DNA from: an uncultured Prevotellaceae bacterium
GTDB lineage: Bacteria > Bacteroidota > Bacteroidia > Bacteroidales > Bacteroidaceae
NCBI GenBank assembly: GCA_947306845.1
Contig: CAMZHP010000006.1
Location: 1 to 33,077 of the forward strand
Length of the DNA stretch: 33,077 bases
Direction: 5' to 3'
How positions within the stretch are numbered: position 1 is the stretch's first letter; each line of letters begins with the position of its first letter. Position numbers and translations under genes: made by a program. Below the pieces are notes generated by a model. The model was not told the DNA's origin, ran no database searches, and was given only the letters and a program-made list of their open reading frames with translations. This document shows positions 9,505 to 19,030 of this stretch, in pieces.

Positions 9505-12300
9505 ATGCTAAGAGTAATTTGTTTCCTGGTGTACGCGTTATCCGTCTCTGCTGAGATCTTTGCACAACACAGTCTTGACAGCCTGTGCACACAGCTACGC
9601 GATGCTCCTGTTCAGGAAAAGGTGTATCTCCATCTGGACAACAACTGCTATTTCAAAGGCGACACAATATGGTACAAGGCATACACGGTGAGGGCCGACA
9701 GCCTCACCTTCACCGACATGAGCCGTATCCTCTATGTGGAACTGGTGTCGCCTGAGGGGATGCTGGTGGAACGGCAGAAGATCATTGTCAGTGACAAGGG
9801 CTTCTGCTGTGGGAATTTTGCTCTAACCGACACCCTCTACTCGGGATTCTTTGAAATTCGGGCCTATACACGGTGGATGCTCAATTTTGATGTGACTGAG
9901 CACCCAATTTTTAGGAAAGATAAGAACTATTTCTACGACCGCCAGATGATGCATGACTTTTACCGTTTGTATGGCACCATCTACTCTCGTGTCGTTCCTG
10001 TTTATGAGAAGCCTGAAAAAGATGGAGATTATAATTCAAAATACATCGTCTCCAGGCCTAAGCAACGACTGCCTAAAGAACTGAAAGAAAAACTGGTTGT
10101 GAGTTTTTTCCCTGAAGGAGGTCACTTGATTGCTGGAACACGCTGCAGGGTGGCTTTTGAGGCTGTCGATGAGGAGGGTGAACAAGTGAGCATTTCTGGG
10201 AAAGTGAACAACACCCCTTTCGTTACTACACATTTGGGAAGAGGTGTGTTCGAACTAGACATACCAGAAAAAGGCAATTTGAAAGCACAAGTCTCCTTTA
10301 AAGGCAAAGACTTCGTCTTCAACCTACCGGAAACTGAAAATAATGGATGTGCATTGAAGCTTGAAGAAAAAGGAAGCGACATCAATGCCATGATTCAGAT
10401 AAAAGGAATGCCGGCAAATGAAAACTATCTTGCCGCTATCTTATGCAGAGGGGTATTGAAAACTCACACTGTCTTTACTCTTGATCCTTCGGGGAAAACC
10501 TTGTTGAAATGGAACAAACAAGATCTAAGCACGGGTGTCAACGACTTGGTCATCATGAACAGCCAAGGTGTGCCTCTTGCCGACCGTTTGTTCTTTGTCA
10601 ACAACCATGAATATGACCATTCTGCCATCCAAGTAACTGGAGGCGGACAGGATTATGAACCTTATTCGCTGATATCCATTGACTTTAAGGCTCCTGCAGA
10701 CGCAGGTCAATTGTCTATCTCTGTACGCGACCTATCTACAGATGATCCTACTTATGATACGGGCAACATCTTCACCGATCTTCTTCTGTCCAGCGAACTA
10801 AAAGGCTTTATCCCTTATCCATCCTATTATTTCGAGTCTGATGACGATATTCATAATCAGGCTCTCGACCTGCTGATGATGGTACAAGGATGGAGGAGGT
10901 ATGACATCAAGGATCTGCTCGAAAACAAGGAAATGAGATATACTCCCGAAAAAGGCCTCACGGTTGATGGGACAGTCTATCCAACCATCTATTTTGACAC
11001 CAGAAGCTATGCCGCGGAAGAATCGTGGGCTGATGATTTCTACAATTATCAGGAATCGGATCCCAGTGGACAATCCAGCTCAACAAGCAATAGTGATCTA
11101 AGCATAACCACATCGTCAGAAGAAGGAGCTTCGGACAGATACGCAGAGGGGAAAATTGTCAACAATGAGAACAAAGGACTGAAGAAAGAAGTTACCGTAG
11201 AAAGTGAACTGATCTTGGATACAGATGTCTATGGCATTGAGGTGGAGACAACGGATGGGGGAAACTTCACATTCAACATACCTCCTTTCTATGGAAAGGG
11301 CATCCTCACCATGTCTGCACACTCTCTGAACGCCACCGAAAAGGCAATGCTGAGACAAAAGACAAAAGGGAGACTTGATGAGGATGAGTTCCCAGATTTT
11401 TATATCAAAAGGAATCTCTTTTATCCCGTTTTCGCCAAGAAATATTCGTATTATCAATGCCATCTGCCCACCACTGAAGAAAATCAGGAAGATGATACAG
11501 AGCAAACTGAGGTCACCAACAAATTATCCGTGATGGACAAAACCCTCCAAGGTGTTGAAGTGAAGGGCAAGAAAAGAAGAGGACTGCAAACCATCGACTT
11601 TACCAAGCCGCTCTGTTCTTACGACGCTGTAGATCTCTATAATCTCGTCACTGATTACGGACTGTCATACGGCAAATTCAATCATGGTAAGTTCCCGGAA
11701 CAGATTTGCATGGCTCTCTTTGGAAATTTCAATACTGAGCTATCCCTAGACATCGGCACTGGGTTCAACTGTTACATCAACTACATCGAACATTTCAGGA
11801 AATATGAGACAGAGGAAGAAAAAAACCAATTGGAACTATTGAAAATCGCGGGAAGAGACAACTTTCAAGATTTCCGTGAACCAATCAAACTCAAACGCCT
11901 GAAAACCATCAATTTGTTCTCTGACTTTGAATTAAGGAATGAAGACCGTCCCTTGATTCACGCGCAAGACCAAAGCATCAACAATGAAGATGTAGTCATT
12001 GATTATGTCACTTTACTCAACGATGCCACACGCCCCACTTTCAGAGATAGATGGCTCATTTTTCATGGAATGTATGAACCGGACGATTTCTACCACCCTG
12101 ACTATACTCACTTCACCCTCTCAAATGAAGTGAAGGACTACCGCCGCACCCTTTATTGGAATCCCAATGCCAAACTTGACGAAAACGGAGAATACCATGC
12201 CCGCTTCTACAATAATGGCAAAACTACCCGAATTAAAGTAAGTGCTGCCGGACTTACAGCCTCAGGGAAACCTATATCCAACGAATACTCGCTCCATTAA
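9505..12300 (+). CDS. Large envelope protein with macroglobulin-like MG2 domain
   Basis: 931 residues with a signal peptide at about 1-21 (ICFLVYALSVSAEIFAQ). Residues 38-125 carry the strongly recognisable block KVYLHLDNNCYFKGDTIWYK, typical of the MG2/alpha-2-macroglobulin-like proteins that are abundant in Bacteroidota. A second conserved block, FFPEGGHLIAGTRCRVAFEA, starts near residue 202. The C-terminal third (about 685-900) includes QGVEVKGKKRRG followed by a region resembling a degraded TonB-dependent receptor plug, which is why relatives are often labelled TonB-dependent receptor. There is no beta-barrel. A serine- and acid-rich linker occurs around residues 510-560. Function is not established; a periplasmic or surface structural or protein-handling role is inference. 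The gene ends 12 bp before the next gene, so the two are probably cotranscribed. The start is the first ATG in the divergent intergenic region and gives a good signal peptide. Confidence 0.75.
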   Translation: MLRVICFLVYALSVSAEIFAQHSLDSLCTQLRDAPVQEKVYLHLDNNCYFKGDTIWYKAYTVRADSLTFTDMSRILYVELVSPEGMLVERQKIIVSDKGFCCGNFALTDTLYSGFFEIRAYTRWMLNFDVTEHPIFRKDKNYFYDRQMMHDFYRLYGTIYSRVVPVYEKPEKDGDYNSKYIVSRPKQRLPKELKEKLVVSFFPEGGHLIAGTRCRVAFEAVDEEGEQVSISGKVNNTPFVTTHLGRGVFELDIPEKGNLKAQVSFKGKDFVFNLPETENNGCALKLEEKGSDINAMIQIKGMPANENYLAAILCRGVLKTHTVFTLDPSGKTLLKWNKQDLSTGVNDLVIMNSQGVPLADRLFFVNNHEYDHSAIQVTGGGQDYEPYSLISIDFKAPADAGQLSISVRDLSTDDPTYDTGNIFTDLLLSSELKGFIPYPSYYFESDDDIHNQALDLLMMVQGWRRYDIKDLLENKEMRYTPEKGLTVDGTVYPTIYFDTRSYAAEESWADDFYNYQESDPSGQSSSTSNSDLSITTSSEEGASDRYAEGKIVNNENKGLKKEVTVESELILDTDVYGIEVETTDGGNFTFNIPPFYGKGILTMSAHSLNATEKAMLRQKTKGRLDEDEFPDFYIKRNLFYPVFAKKYSYYQCHLPTTEENQEDDTEQTEVTNKLSVMDKTLQGVEVKGKKRRGLQTIDFTKPLCSYDAVDLYNLVTDYGLSYGKFNHGKFPEQICMALFGNFNTELSLDIGTGFNCYINYIEHFRKYETEEEKNQLELLKIAGRDNFQDFREPIKLKRLKTINLFSDFELRNEDRPLIHAQDQSINNEDVVIDYVTLLNDATRPTFRDRWLIFHGMYEPDDFYHPDYTHFTLSNEVKDYRRTLYWNPNAKLDENGEYHARFYNNGKTTRIKVSAAGLTASGKPISNEYSLH

Positions 12301-12312
12301 CATCAGCCAAAT

Positions 12313-15021
12313 ATGAAACCAAAATTGTTTACACTTTTAATATCATTAATGCTCATTTCCACACACTGTATCGCACAGGTGAAACGCATACCTTCCACCA
12401 GCAGTTCACTGTCACCAACAGCTGCCAGCGACCGTACTGTCGTTTTCTCCTTATCCGGCCAGGGAAAGCGCTTTCAACCCACATGGGGTCTTGACCAAGC
12501 ATGGATCAGTGAGCAGAATTTCAGAAAGGGTGTCAACCACATGGGAAAAGAAAACGTCGGTATAGGAAGATCGACTTTCCGAACTAAAAATGCACTCGTC
12601 AATGATGCGAATTTGGACAAAGATGCCCAGAACTACCTTGTTCAGCGCAACAGAATTTTCAACATCCTCAGCGACACCCTGCCCTTGGTGCTCACCTGTG
12701 ACCAAGAGGCTGGCGTAGCCTCCTATTACCGAAATGGTAACAGCGCCAATGTAGACCGGTGGACCAAGATGATCAACGCACATGTGGAATACCTCTCCAC
12801 CAAAACCAAGCACAGGGTAGCTGGCGTCTCCCCCTTCAACGAACCTGACTACTGGACAGAGGAGGGGGCCACTGTCAACAATAGCCGTGACATCGCAAAA
12901 AAACTGAAAAGCGACTATCCACTGTTCGCCAATGTCGCCATCGTCGGCGGCAATACTCTCAACGATGACAAGGCAGCTTCCTGGTACACCCCCGGAAAGG
13001 ATTATTACGACTGGGGCAACACCCATCAGTTGGCTGGCAGCATGAACAATTACAAGGCTTTTTATCAGTTGCTCGCCCGCGACGGAAAGGTAGGCTACAA
13101 CGACGAGATGCACAATGTAGCGGAGGCTTTTATCGGACTTGAATATGGTATGACAGTCGGCATATGGTGGGGCTTCGACAGCCGTGCAAGGGGAGAATTC
13201 TGCGATATCAGCCGTCACGGGGCTCGGCTGGCCTACGCTGAGCATCCCAACAATTGGACCGCAGCCACGGTATACCGCCATGACGATGGCCGTGTCAAGG
13301 CTTTCATGGGCTCTAGCGAGCGACAGGCTTACACCACCACCTACCAATTTGTCTCTACTGATCATGACGTTTATTATGACGGTATAGGTCCAACTCGCGA
13401 GATTCAAATGACTATCCATGGCGGAACAGATTATCAGAAAGGACAAAAAAATGCTGAGCGAGTGATTGATGTCACTTGGGGAGCAGACGTGCAGCCGAGT
13501 GCCATCGGAGGCACCTACAAGATTATGAACAAAGCATCGCAAATGGTGGTGGCTGAGCAAGGTTATTCTGATGGCCATCCCAATATCTCCCAAGCTAATT
13601 ATTCTGGAAACGCAAAGCAACAATGGGAAGTGCGGCCAGCAGGCTCTGATGTAGATGGAGACTATAGTTTCTACATCATTAAGTCGGTGAATGACGGGAA
13701 GTTCATGGATGTGCTCAATTTCTCCACGACAAGCGGCGGCAACATCATTTCGTATGGATCGGGAACACCATCAACCAACCAACAATGGTATTTGGAATAC
13801 GCAGGTGACGGATATTATTACATACGCAACAGAGAAAGCGCTCTCTACATGACATTGTCTACTACTTCCAAAGTGACAGGCATCAACATCAACCAACAGT
13901 CAAAGCTCAGCGACCCCGCACGACAGTTATGGCGGTTCCTGCCCTTGGACGCTGAACTGGAAACGGAGGCACCTGCTCCACCAACCCATCTCACGGCTAC
14001 ACCACAAAGTGCAAGCATCCTGCTCGAATGGGATGCCAACCTGGAACCTGATTTAGATGGATACATGGTCGTCAGAGCTGAGAAAGAAAAGGGAAATTGG
14101 AACACCATTGCAAGGAAACTGAAAACTACGAATTTTATTGACAACTCTTGCCGTAAAGGAACCGAATATGTCTATGCTGTCAAGGCTATTGACCGTAGCG
14201 AGAATCAGTCTGAAGTCAGCCAAAATGTGGAGGCAGCAACGACTGGTGAGAACACTTTGGTCGCTCACTGGAAAATGGACGGAGATGTGTTGGACGAAAC
14301 GGAGAACCAACTCGATGGGGCCGTGTACGGAAATCCAAGTTATGTGGCTTCCACCAATGACATGATAGATAACGAGAATGCGCTCAGCCTCAACGGTACG
14401 AGCCAGTTCGTTCAACTGCCCTACGAGATTGCATCCACAGATGCTATGACGTTTGCTGCATGGGTCAACTGGAGGTCATCGGCCACTGCCAACCAACGAA
14501 TTTTCGACTTCGGCAATGGCCCAGAGAAATATATGTATCTCACGCCATCAAATGGTTCAAAGGTAAGTTTTGTCATCAAAGATGGCAACGATAGCCAAAC
14601 CCTTTCTTCTTCCGCCAGACTATCATCTCTTTTGTGGAAACATGTGGCTCTTACCATCTGCCGCGACAGCACTGTTATATATATTGACGGTGAGAAAGCC
14701 GCTTTTTCTGATGCCATTTCCATCATGCCGTCCGACATCCATCCCGTCCTGAATTTTATCGGAAAAGGACAAAACAGCAATGACCCATTCCTGAAGGCAT
14801 ACATCGAAGACGTACGCATATTCAACTATGCGCTGAATGCTGATGAAGTGAAGGAAGTCATGGATGGTAGCACCAATGGAATACGGCTGGCTGAAGACCA
14901 AAAGACTGCTTCTTCGCCTTCTTATTATACTCTCAGCGGCATCAGAGTCAACCAACCCCTCAACAAGGGAACATATATCATAAAAGAAGGCAATACCGCA
15001 AAAACCATCTTGGTGAAATAA
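12313..15021 (+). CDS. Secreted glycosidase-like protein with ricin-type, FN3 and LamG domains
   Basis: 902 residues. Signal peptide 1-21 (LFTLLISLMLISTHCIAQ). Residues 40-395 look like a TIM-barrel glycoside hydrolase: GIGRSTFR near 83-90, VAGVSPFNEPDYW with E177 as probable acid/base, and NDEMHNVAEAF with E265 or E271 as possible nucleophile; IWWGF follows. I cannot assign it to a numbered GH family; clan GH-A (GH30/GH39-like) is the best guess. Residues 398-545 form a ricin-like beta-trefoil with three Q-x-W marks (436-438, 490-492, 538-540). FN3 covers 555-642, a LamG/concanavalin-like domain 645-850 (LVAHWKMDGDVLDETENQLD), and residues 868-902 a sorting-type tail (YYTLSGIRVNQPLNKGTYII). 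The trefoil and LamG domains predict glycan binding. It follows the MG2-like gene by 12 bp and is closed by a strong terminator. It could instead be a catalytically altered lectin. Confidence 0.8.
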   Translation: MKPKLFTLLISLMLISTHCIAQVKRIPSTSSSLSPTAASDRTVVFSLSGQGKRFQPTWGLDQAWISEQNFRKGVNHMGKENVGIGRSTFRTKNALVNDANLDKDAQNYLVQRNRIFNILSDTLPLVLTCDQEAGVASYYRNGNSANVDRWTKMINAHVEYLSTKTKHRVAGVSPFNEPDYWTEEGATVNNSRDIAKKLKSDYPLFANVAIVGGNTLNDDKAASWYTPGKDYYDWGNTHQLAGSMNNYKAFYQLLARDGKVGYNDEMHNVAEAFIGLEYGMTVGIWWGFDSRARGEFCDISRHGARLAYAEHPNNWTAATVYRHDDGRVKAFMGSSERQAYTTTYQFVSTDHDVYYDGIGPTREIQMTIHGGTDYQKGQKNAERVIDVTWGADVQPSAIGGTYKIMNKASQMVVAEQGYSDGHPNISQANYSGNAKQQWEVRPAGSDVDGDYSFYIIKSVNDGKFMDVLNFSTTSGGNIISYGSGTPSTNQQWYLEYAGDGYYYIRNRESALYMTLSTTSKVTGININQQSKLSDPARQLWRFLPLDAELETEAPAPPTHLTATPQSASILLEWDANLEPDLDGYMVVRAEKEKGNWNTIARKLKTTNFIDNSCRKGTEYVYAVKAIDRSENQSEVSQNVEAATTGENTLVAHWKMDGDVLDETENQLDGAVYGNPSYVASTNDMIDNENALSLNGTSQFVQLPYEIASTDAMTFAAWVNWRSSATANQRIFDFGNGPEKYMYLTPSNGSKVSFVIKDGNDSQTLSSSARLSSLLWKHVALTICRDSTVIYIDGEKAAFSDAISIMPSDIHPVLNFIGKGQNSNDPFLKAYIEDVRIFNYALNADEVKEVMDGSTNGIRLAEDQKTASSPSYYTLSGIRVNQPLNKGTYIIKEGNTAKTILVK

Positions 15022-15040
15022 CCCAATCAACAATAGCTGA

Positions 15041-15077
15041 AAAAGGGCCATGCTTTTCCTATGCATGGTCCTTTTTT
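15041..15077 (+). terminator. Strong Rho-independent terminator
   Basis: Stem GGGCCATGC (15045-15053) pairs with GCATGGTCC (15063-15071) with one G-T wobble and a 9-nt loop, and is followed by six T residues (15072-15077). The AAAA before the stem extends pairing into the T tract, so the structure may also work on the opposite strand. It lies 19 nt after the stop of the ricin/LamG protein and closes the two-gene unit. Confidence 0.88.
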
Positions 15078-15138
15078 ATGCCTGACAAAACAAATAGTGT
15101 AAAAAATACACATATCGGACAAATTTTTTCTAAAAAAA

Positions 15139-15170
15139 TGTGCGAGTTATCTAATTTTTTATTATCTTTG
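15139..15170 (+). promoter_or_regulatory. Bacteroidota-type promoter of the 1195-aa protein gene
   Basis: TATCTTTG at 15163-15170 is a perfect TAnnTTTG -7 element and is followed by CATC. TGTG at 15139-15142, 20 bp upstream, is a one-mismatch -33 box. The element lies in a very AT-rich stretch directly after the preceding terminator and upstream of a single gene. A transcript starting near 15177 would have a leader of about 210 nt, long for this group. The 366-nt gap 15022-15387 therefore holds a terminator, this promoter and a structured leader. Confidence 0.72.
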
Positions 15171-15204
15171 CATCTGTTATAACAATTCATAGAAACCTAA
15201 CAAA

Positions 15205-15231
15205 AGGATGATGCAACAACAAAGCCATCCT
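15205..15231 (+). other. Hairpin in the long 5' leader
   Basis: AGGATG (15205-15210) can pair with CATCCT (15226-15231), with an extra inner GC/GC pair possible. It would lie about 30 nt into the predicted transcript. No known riboswitch consensus was recognised in the leader; the rest up to 15387 shows no clear gene. The role is unknown. Confidence 0.35.
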
Positions 15232-15387
15232 GATGAAGCAGAACGATAAGCCGATTATTACTTAATCAGGGATTACAACCCATTATTGATAGACAAACAG
15301 GGAATACCTTATTAAACAACCTTTTATTTAACCAAACGCACGTGCTTCGGCATTTGCACATTTATTAACAATCTAAATTTAACCTTT

Positions 15388-18300
15388 ATGAGATTTGCAA
15401 AACTACTTGTTTTGGGCTCATTGCTGTTTTTAGGCAGCAATGCAGTCAAGGCTGTGGATGACAATGTCTGGGCACCCCCAGCAGCTCCAACAGAGTTCGC
15501 AAGTATGGCAGACGGAGAGACCTACTATCTCTACAACGTCGGCAGCAACTTGTTCTTTACTCAAGGCAACGCTTGGGGAACACAAGCCAGCGTAGGCCAC
15601 AAAGGCTTGAAAGTAAAAATTGAACCAGAGGTAGGAGCAGAGGGAATCTATCACCTGACTGACTACTGCGAGAGCAAGAGCGCTTGGCTCTGGGTGTTCT
15701 TTGACAACGCTGAGAACATGTTTGTGGACTACAACGGCCAGGCTAACCACTTATGGGAAATATCTTCAGTAGGCGACAACACCTACCGTTTCGCCCCCTC
15801 TGCCCAAAATCCAGACGTGAACAACAATCAGTTGTATCTCGGACTTAACCGCACCAGCGACCCCAAAACCACCGTTCTGACAGCAAACAACGCTGCTGAC
15901 GGAGGCGCTTTCATTGACTGGAAATTGCTGTCAGAAGCTTACGGCGAGAGTTTCTTCTCTGAAGAATACATTGCTTATTGCAATGTGTATGAAGCAGCCA
16001 TGACTCTGAAAGAGGACCTTAAAAAGGCTGAAGAAATCGGTGCCAGTGTAGCTGACCAGCTTGCTGTTTACAACAACACATCCAGCACATTGGAAGAGGT
16101 CAACGCCGCCATTGAGGCTGTGAAGAAAGCCATCCAGACAAGGGAGGAAGAATTGGTCGCCGAGAACTATGACAAAGCTACTGTTGACAAACCTGTTGAC
16201 GTTACTAAAATGTTCATCACCAATCCGACTTTCGTAGGCAACGCATATACAGGATGGTCAGGTACTACTTTTGGTGGTTATCAACCGCAAGAGAATGCTG
16301 AGCATTACAACAAGACTTATGATACCTATCAAGACCTTACCGGACTCCATGAGGGTATTTATATGTTGAAAGTCAATGCTTTCTACCGCGCAGGAAACGT
16401 GCAGCCCGGCTATGATAACTTCAAGGCTCAAAATTCAGAGTCAAAATACGCTAAATTGTATGCAACCAGCGGTGGCAGCACACTTGAAGCAAGCATCATG
16501 TCACCCTATTCCCCGCTTCTCAAAGAGCAGATGTCCACAGGCAACTGGGCCACAGCCACTGACGCAGAGACAGGTGAGGTGTTCTATATCCCCCACAACA
16601 TGGTTGCTGCTGACGAATTCTTCAAGGCAGGATATTGCAACGACAATTTCGTGTATATCCCCGTCAATGACGGCAACTTGAGAATCGGTGTAAAAAAGAG
16701 CGGACAGATAACCGACGACTGGAGTATTTTTGATGACTTCACACTCATTTATTACGGAAACAGCGACGAGGCTTACAAACTGATCCTTAATGGTGCTGTT
16801 GCCAATATCAAGGAGTTTGACCTCGACGGCGTGGTTTACACCACTTCTTATTATGATGCTTACAATGCAGCCGTTGCTGCACTGAAGGCTTCTTCAACCA
16901 AGGACGAGATCATTAACAACATCCAGGCAGTCACTGAAACACAGGCCATATTGGAGAAGAACATTGAACTCTGGAAACAATTTGTGGCTTTGCAGGCTGA
17001 GGCAGAGGAATGCGCCGGCAGCGACGATCTGGATCCTGCTTATCTTGATGAAGTCAGCGACTGGGCATCGTTCGAATCAGAGGATATGCTGAAGGACCGT
17101 AGCATGACCAACGAGGAACTCGAGGCTGAGATTGCAAGGGTGAAGGCCATGATCTTTGAGGCATACCAGCATCCAAGCAATGGTACTGATGTGACCAATG
17201 TTTACCTTACCAATCCCGACTTTGAGATGGAAAACAACACTGGTTGGACAGTGGAAAGAGCAGAGGGTGGCAACGTGGCACGCGGCGGCAACGACAAAAA
17301 CCACTGCTATGAGGCATGGAACAATGGTGGTTTCGATATCTATCAGGTTGTTGACAAAGCTCCTATGGGTGTGTATGAGATTTCCGTACAGGGATTCTAT
17401 CGCTTTGGCCGTGGTAACTACACCGCATATCTTAATAAGGAGACTTACACCACCAAGGAAACTTGCCCCGTGTACATCTATCTGAACTCCAACAGCACCC
17501 CGTTCACCAATGTTTATGGAGACCCCGTGCAGATCTACGATGCCGAATTCTATGGATCTGGCTATGAGTCTCAGACTTTGGATGATGGCACTACACTTTA
17601 CTTCCCCAATACCATGGACAATGCTGCAGTGGCATTCTCAAATGGCATGTACACACAGTCTGCCTACGGACTTGTGGCACAGGAGGGTGACCAGATCCGC
17701 ATTGGTGTGAAAGGCAATTCTAGCCAGGTAAACGACAGTTGGTGTATTTGGGACAACTTCAAACTGATTTACCGTGGATTCCAGGCCGACGTAGTAAGAC
17801 CTGTACTTGAGCAGGCCATTATCGACGGCGAGAACGCACTCAGCAGCCCCATCGGCAAGGATGTGGTAGCCAATCTCCAAGCTGGCATCGACGAAGCTAA
17901 GGCTGTGGTCAACGGTTCCGACGGTAAGGCCATGTTCAACGCATTGACCAAGCTGTTCGACCTCCAGGATGCCGTCAACGCTTCCAAGGCTTTGTTCGCA
18001 CAGCTCGAGGCTGCCAATGAGAGGCTTGCCAACACCATTCCCAGCTCACTGGCTTCAACCGACATCATCAATGAGGCCACCAACCTCAACAGCACCATCA
18101 CCAATGGCCTTGAGGCACGTAGCTACACCGATGGTGAGGTTGAGGGACTGATCAATGAGATCAACAAGGCCATCAACCGTCTCGGCCTGCCTAAGGATAT
18201 GGCAAGCGCAAGCGATGCCAACCCCATCGAGTGCTCCAGAGTGATTGTCAACCCGACCTATGCCGATGCCAATGATGAGGGCTGGACAGGTGGCGCCGCT

Positions 18301-18975
18301 ATCGATGCTACAGGCACCGCAGAGAAGTTCAACACCAACTTCGACTATTATCAGCTGCTCCAAGGTCTGCCTGAGGGAACTTACAAAGTATCTGTGCAGG
18401 GCTTCTACCGTGCTGGCTATGCTGCTGGCGACTACGAGCTGTGGACAAATGATCCCACAGCCGACAACAACTCATTCCTCTATGCTTCCACAGATGACCA
18501 TTCAGTGAGCACTCCGCTGAAGCGTCTCGCAAGTGGAGCACAGCCAATGTATGAGCTCCCGGACAACTGGGCATGGGCAAGCGAAACCGCTGGTCTTGCA
18601 GTGCCCGACCGTATGTGGACTGCTACCGACGCATTCCAAACATTGGGCGAAGACGGTGCTTACCTCTATTCCAACAACAATGTCATTGTGAAAGTCGGTG
18701 CTGAAGGACGTCTGACCATAGGTCTGAAGAAAGATACACATATTGAAGGCGACTGGACCATCTGGACCAACTGGCAGCTCTTCTACTATGGCAAGGACAG
18801 TGCACTTGAGGAAAGCCCTGAGGGTATTAATGACATTCAAGGAAATGGCGTTACCAAGGCTGAGGTATTCTCCATCAACGGTACACGTCTCGCAGGTCTG
18901 CAACGCGGTGTGAACATCGTACGTGAGAAACTGAGCGACGGTTCTGTCCGAGTAAGGAAAATCACTGTGAAGTAA
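15388..18975 (+). CDS. Secreted modular protein with three DVT-type jelly-roll modules, putative glycan binding
   Basis: 1195 residues. Signal peptide 1-22. Residues 36-182 are a trefoil-like domain of a type seen in Prevotella secreted proteins (YYLYNVGSNLFFTQGNAWGT). Three related modules follow at about 270-456, 599-796 and 946-1135. Each has NPxF or NPxY, a GW pair, a G-x-Y-x-v-x-v-x-x-FYR-x-G segment, and an iGvK...W-x-i-w/f-D/N-x-F/W-x-L-x-Y-x-G ending. Between them are helical, alanine- and glutamate-rich segments (190-265, 460-595, 800-935) that probably act as spacers or coiled coils. The C-terminus (GINDIQGNG to ITVK) is a typical T9SS-like sorting tail with FSINGTRLAGLQRGVNIVRE. 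No catalytic domain is seen, so a surface binding or scaffold role is inferred. The gene has its own promoter and a hairpin after its stop. The modules match two in the CotH-family protein on the other strand. Confidence 0.82.
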   Translation: MRFAKLLVLGSLLFLGSNAVKAVDDNVWAPPAAPTEFASMADGETYYLYNVGSNLFFTQGNAWGTQASVGHKGLKVKIEPEVGAEGIYHLTDYCESKSAWLWVFFDNAENMFVDYNGQANHLWEISSVGDNTYRFAPSAQNPDVNNNQLYLGLNRTSDPKTTVLTANNAADGGAFIDWKLLSEAYGESFFSEEYIAYCNVYEAAMTLKEDLKKAEEIGASVADQLAVYNNTSSTLEEVNAAIEAVKKAIQTREEELVAENYDKATVDKPVDVTKMFITNPTFVGNAYTGWSGTTFGGYQPQENAEHYNKTYDTYQDLTGLHEGIYMLKVNAFYRAGNVQPGYDNFKAQNSESKYAKLYATSGGSTLEASIMSPYSPLLKEQMSTGNWATATDAETGEVFYIPHNMVAADEFFKAGYCNDNFVYIPVNDGNLRIGVKKSGQITDDWSIFDDFTLIYYGNSDEAYKLILNGAVANIKEFDLDGVVYTTSYYDAYNAAVAALKASSTKDEIINNIQAVTETQAILEKNIELWKQFVALQAEAEECAGSDDLDPAYLDEVSDWASFESEDMLKDRSMTNEELEAEIARVKAMIFEAYQHPSNGTDVTNVYLTNPDFEMENNTGWTVERAEGGNVARGGNDKNHCYEAWNNGGFDIYQVVDKAPMGVYEISVQGFYRFGRGNYTAYLNKETYTTKETCPVYIYLNSNSTPFTNVYGDPVQIYDAEFYGSGYESQTLDDGTTLYFPNTMDNAAVAFSNGMYTQSAYGLVAQEGDQIRIGVKGNSSQVNDSWCIWDNFKLIYRGFQADVVRPVLEQAIIDGENALSSPIGKDVVANLQAGIDEAKAVVNGSDGKAMFNALTKLFDLQDAVNASKALFAQLEAANERLANTIPSSLASTDIINEATNLNSTITNGLEARSYTDGEVEGLINEINKAINRLGLPKDMASASDANPIECSRVIVNPTYADANDEGWTGGAAIDATGTAEKFNTNFDYYQLLQGLPEGTYKVSVQGFYRAGYAAGDYELWTNDPTADNNSFLYASTDDHSVSTPLKRLASGAQPMYELPDNWAWASETAGLAVPDRMWTATDAFQTLGEDGAYLYSNNNVIVKVGAEGRLTIGLKKDTHIEGDWTIWTNWQLFYYGKDSALEESPEGINDIQGNGVTKAEVFSINGTRLAGLQRGVNIVREKLSDGSVRVRKITVK

Positions 18976-19030
18976 GTAAAATGGAATTGATGATTGACAT
19001 GAAATCAATCGCAGTTGTATAATGCTGACG

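Noticed and set aside
12451..13623. 390-codon open frame on the minus strand
   Set aside because: It lies fully opposite the glycosidase-like domain of a well-supported exported protein, has no recognisable domain, and reads as a low-information antisense shadow rich in valine and isoleucine.
19018..19024. TATAAT-like sequence near the end of the 1195-aa gene unit
   Set aside because: Bacteroidota primary promoters use TAnnTTTG rather than TATAAT, and the position is upstream of a terminator-like hairpin.
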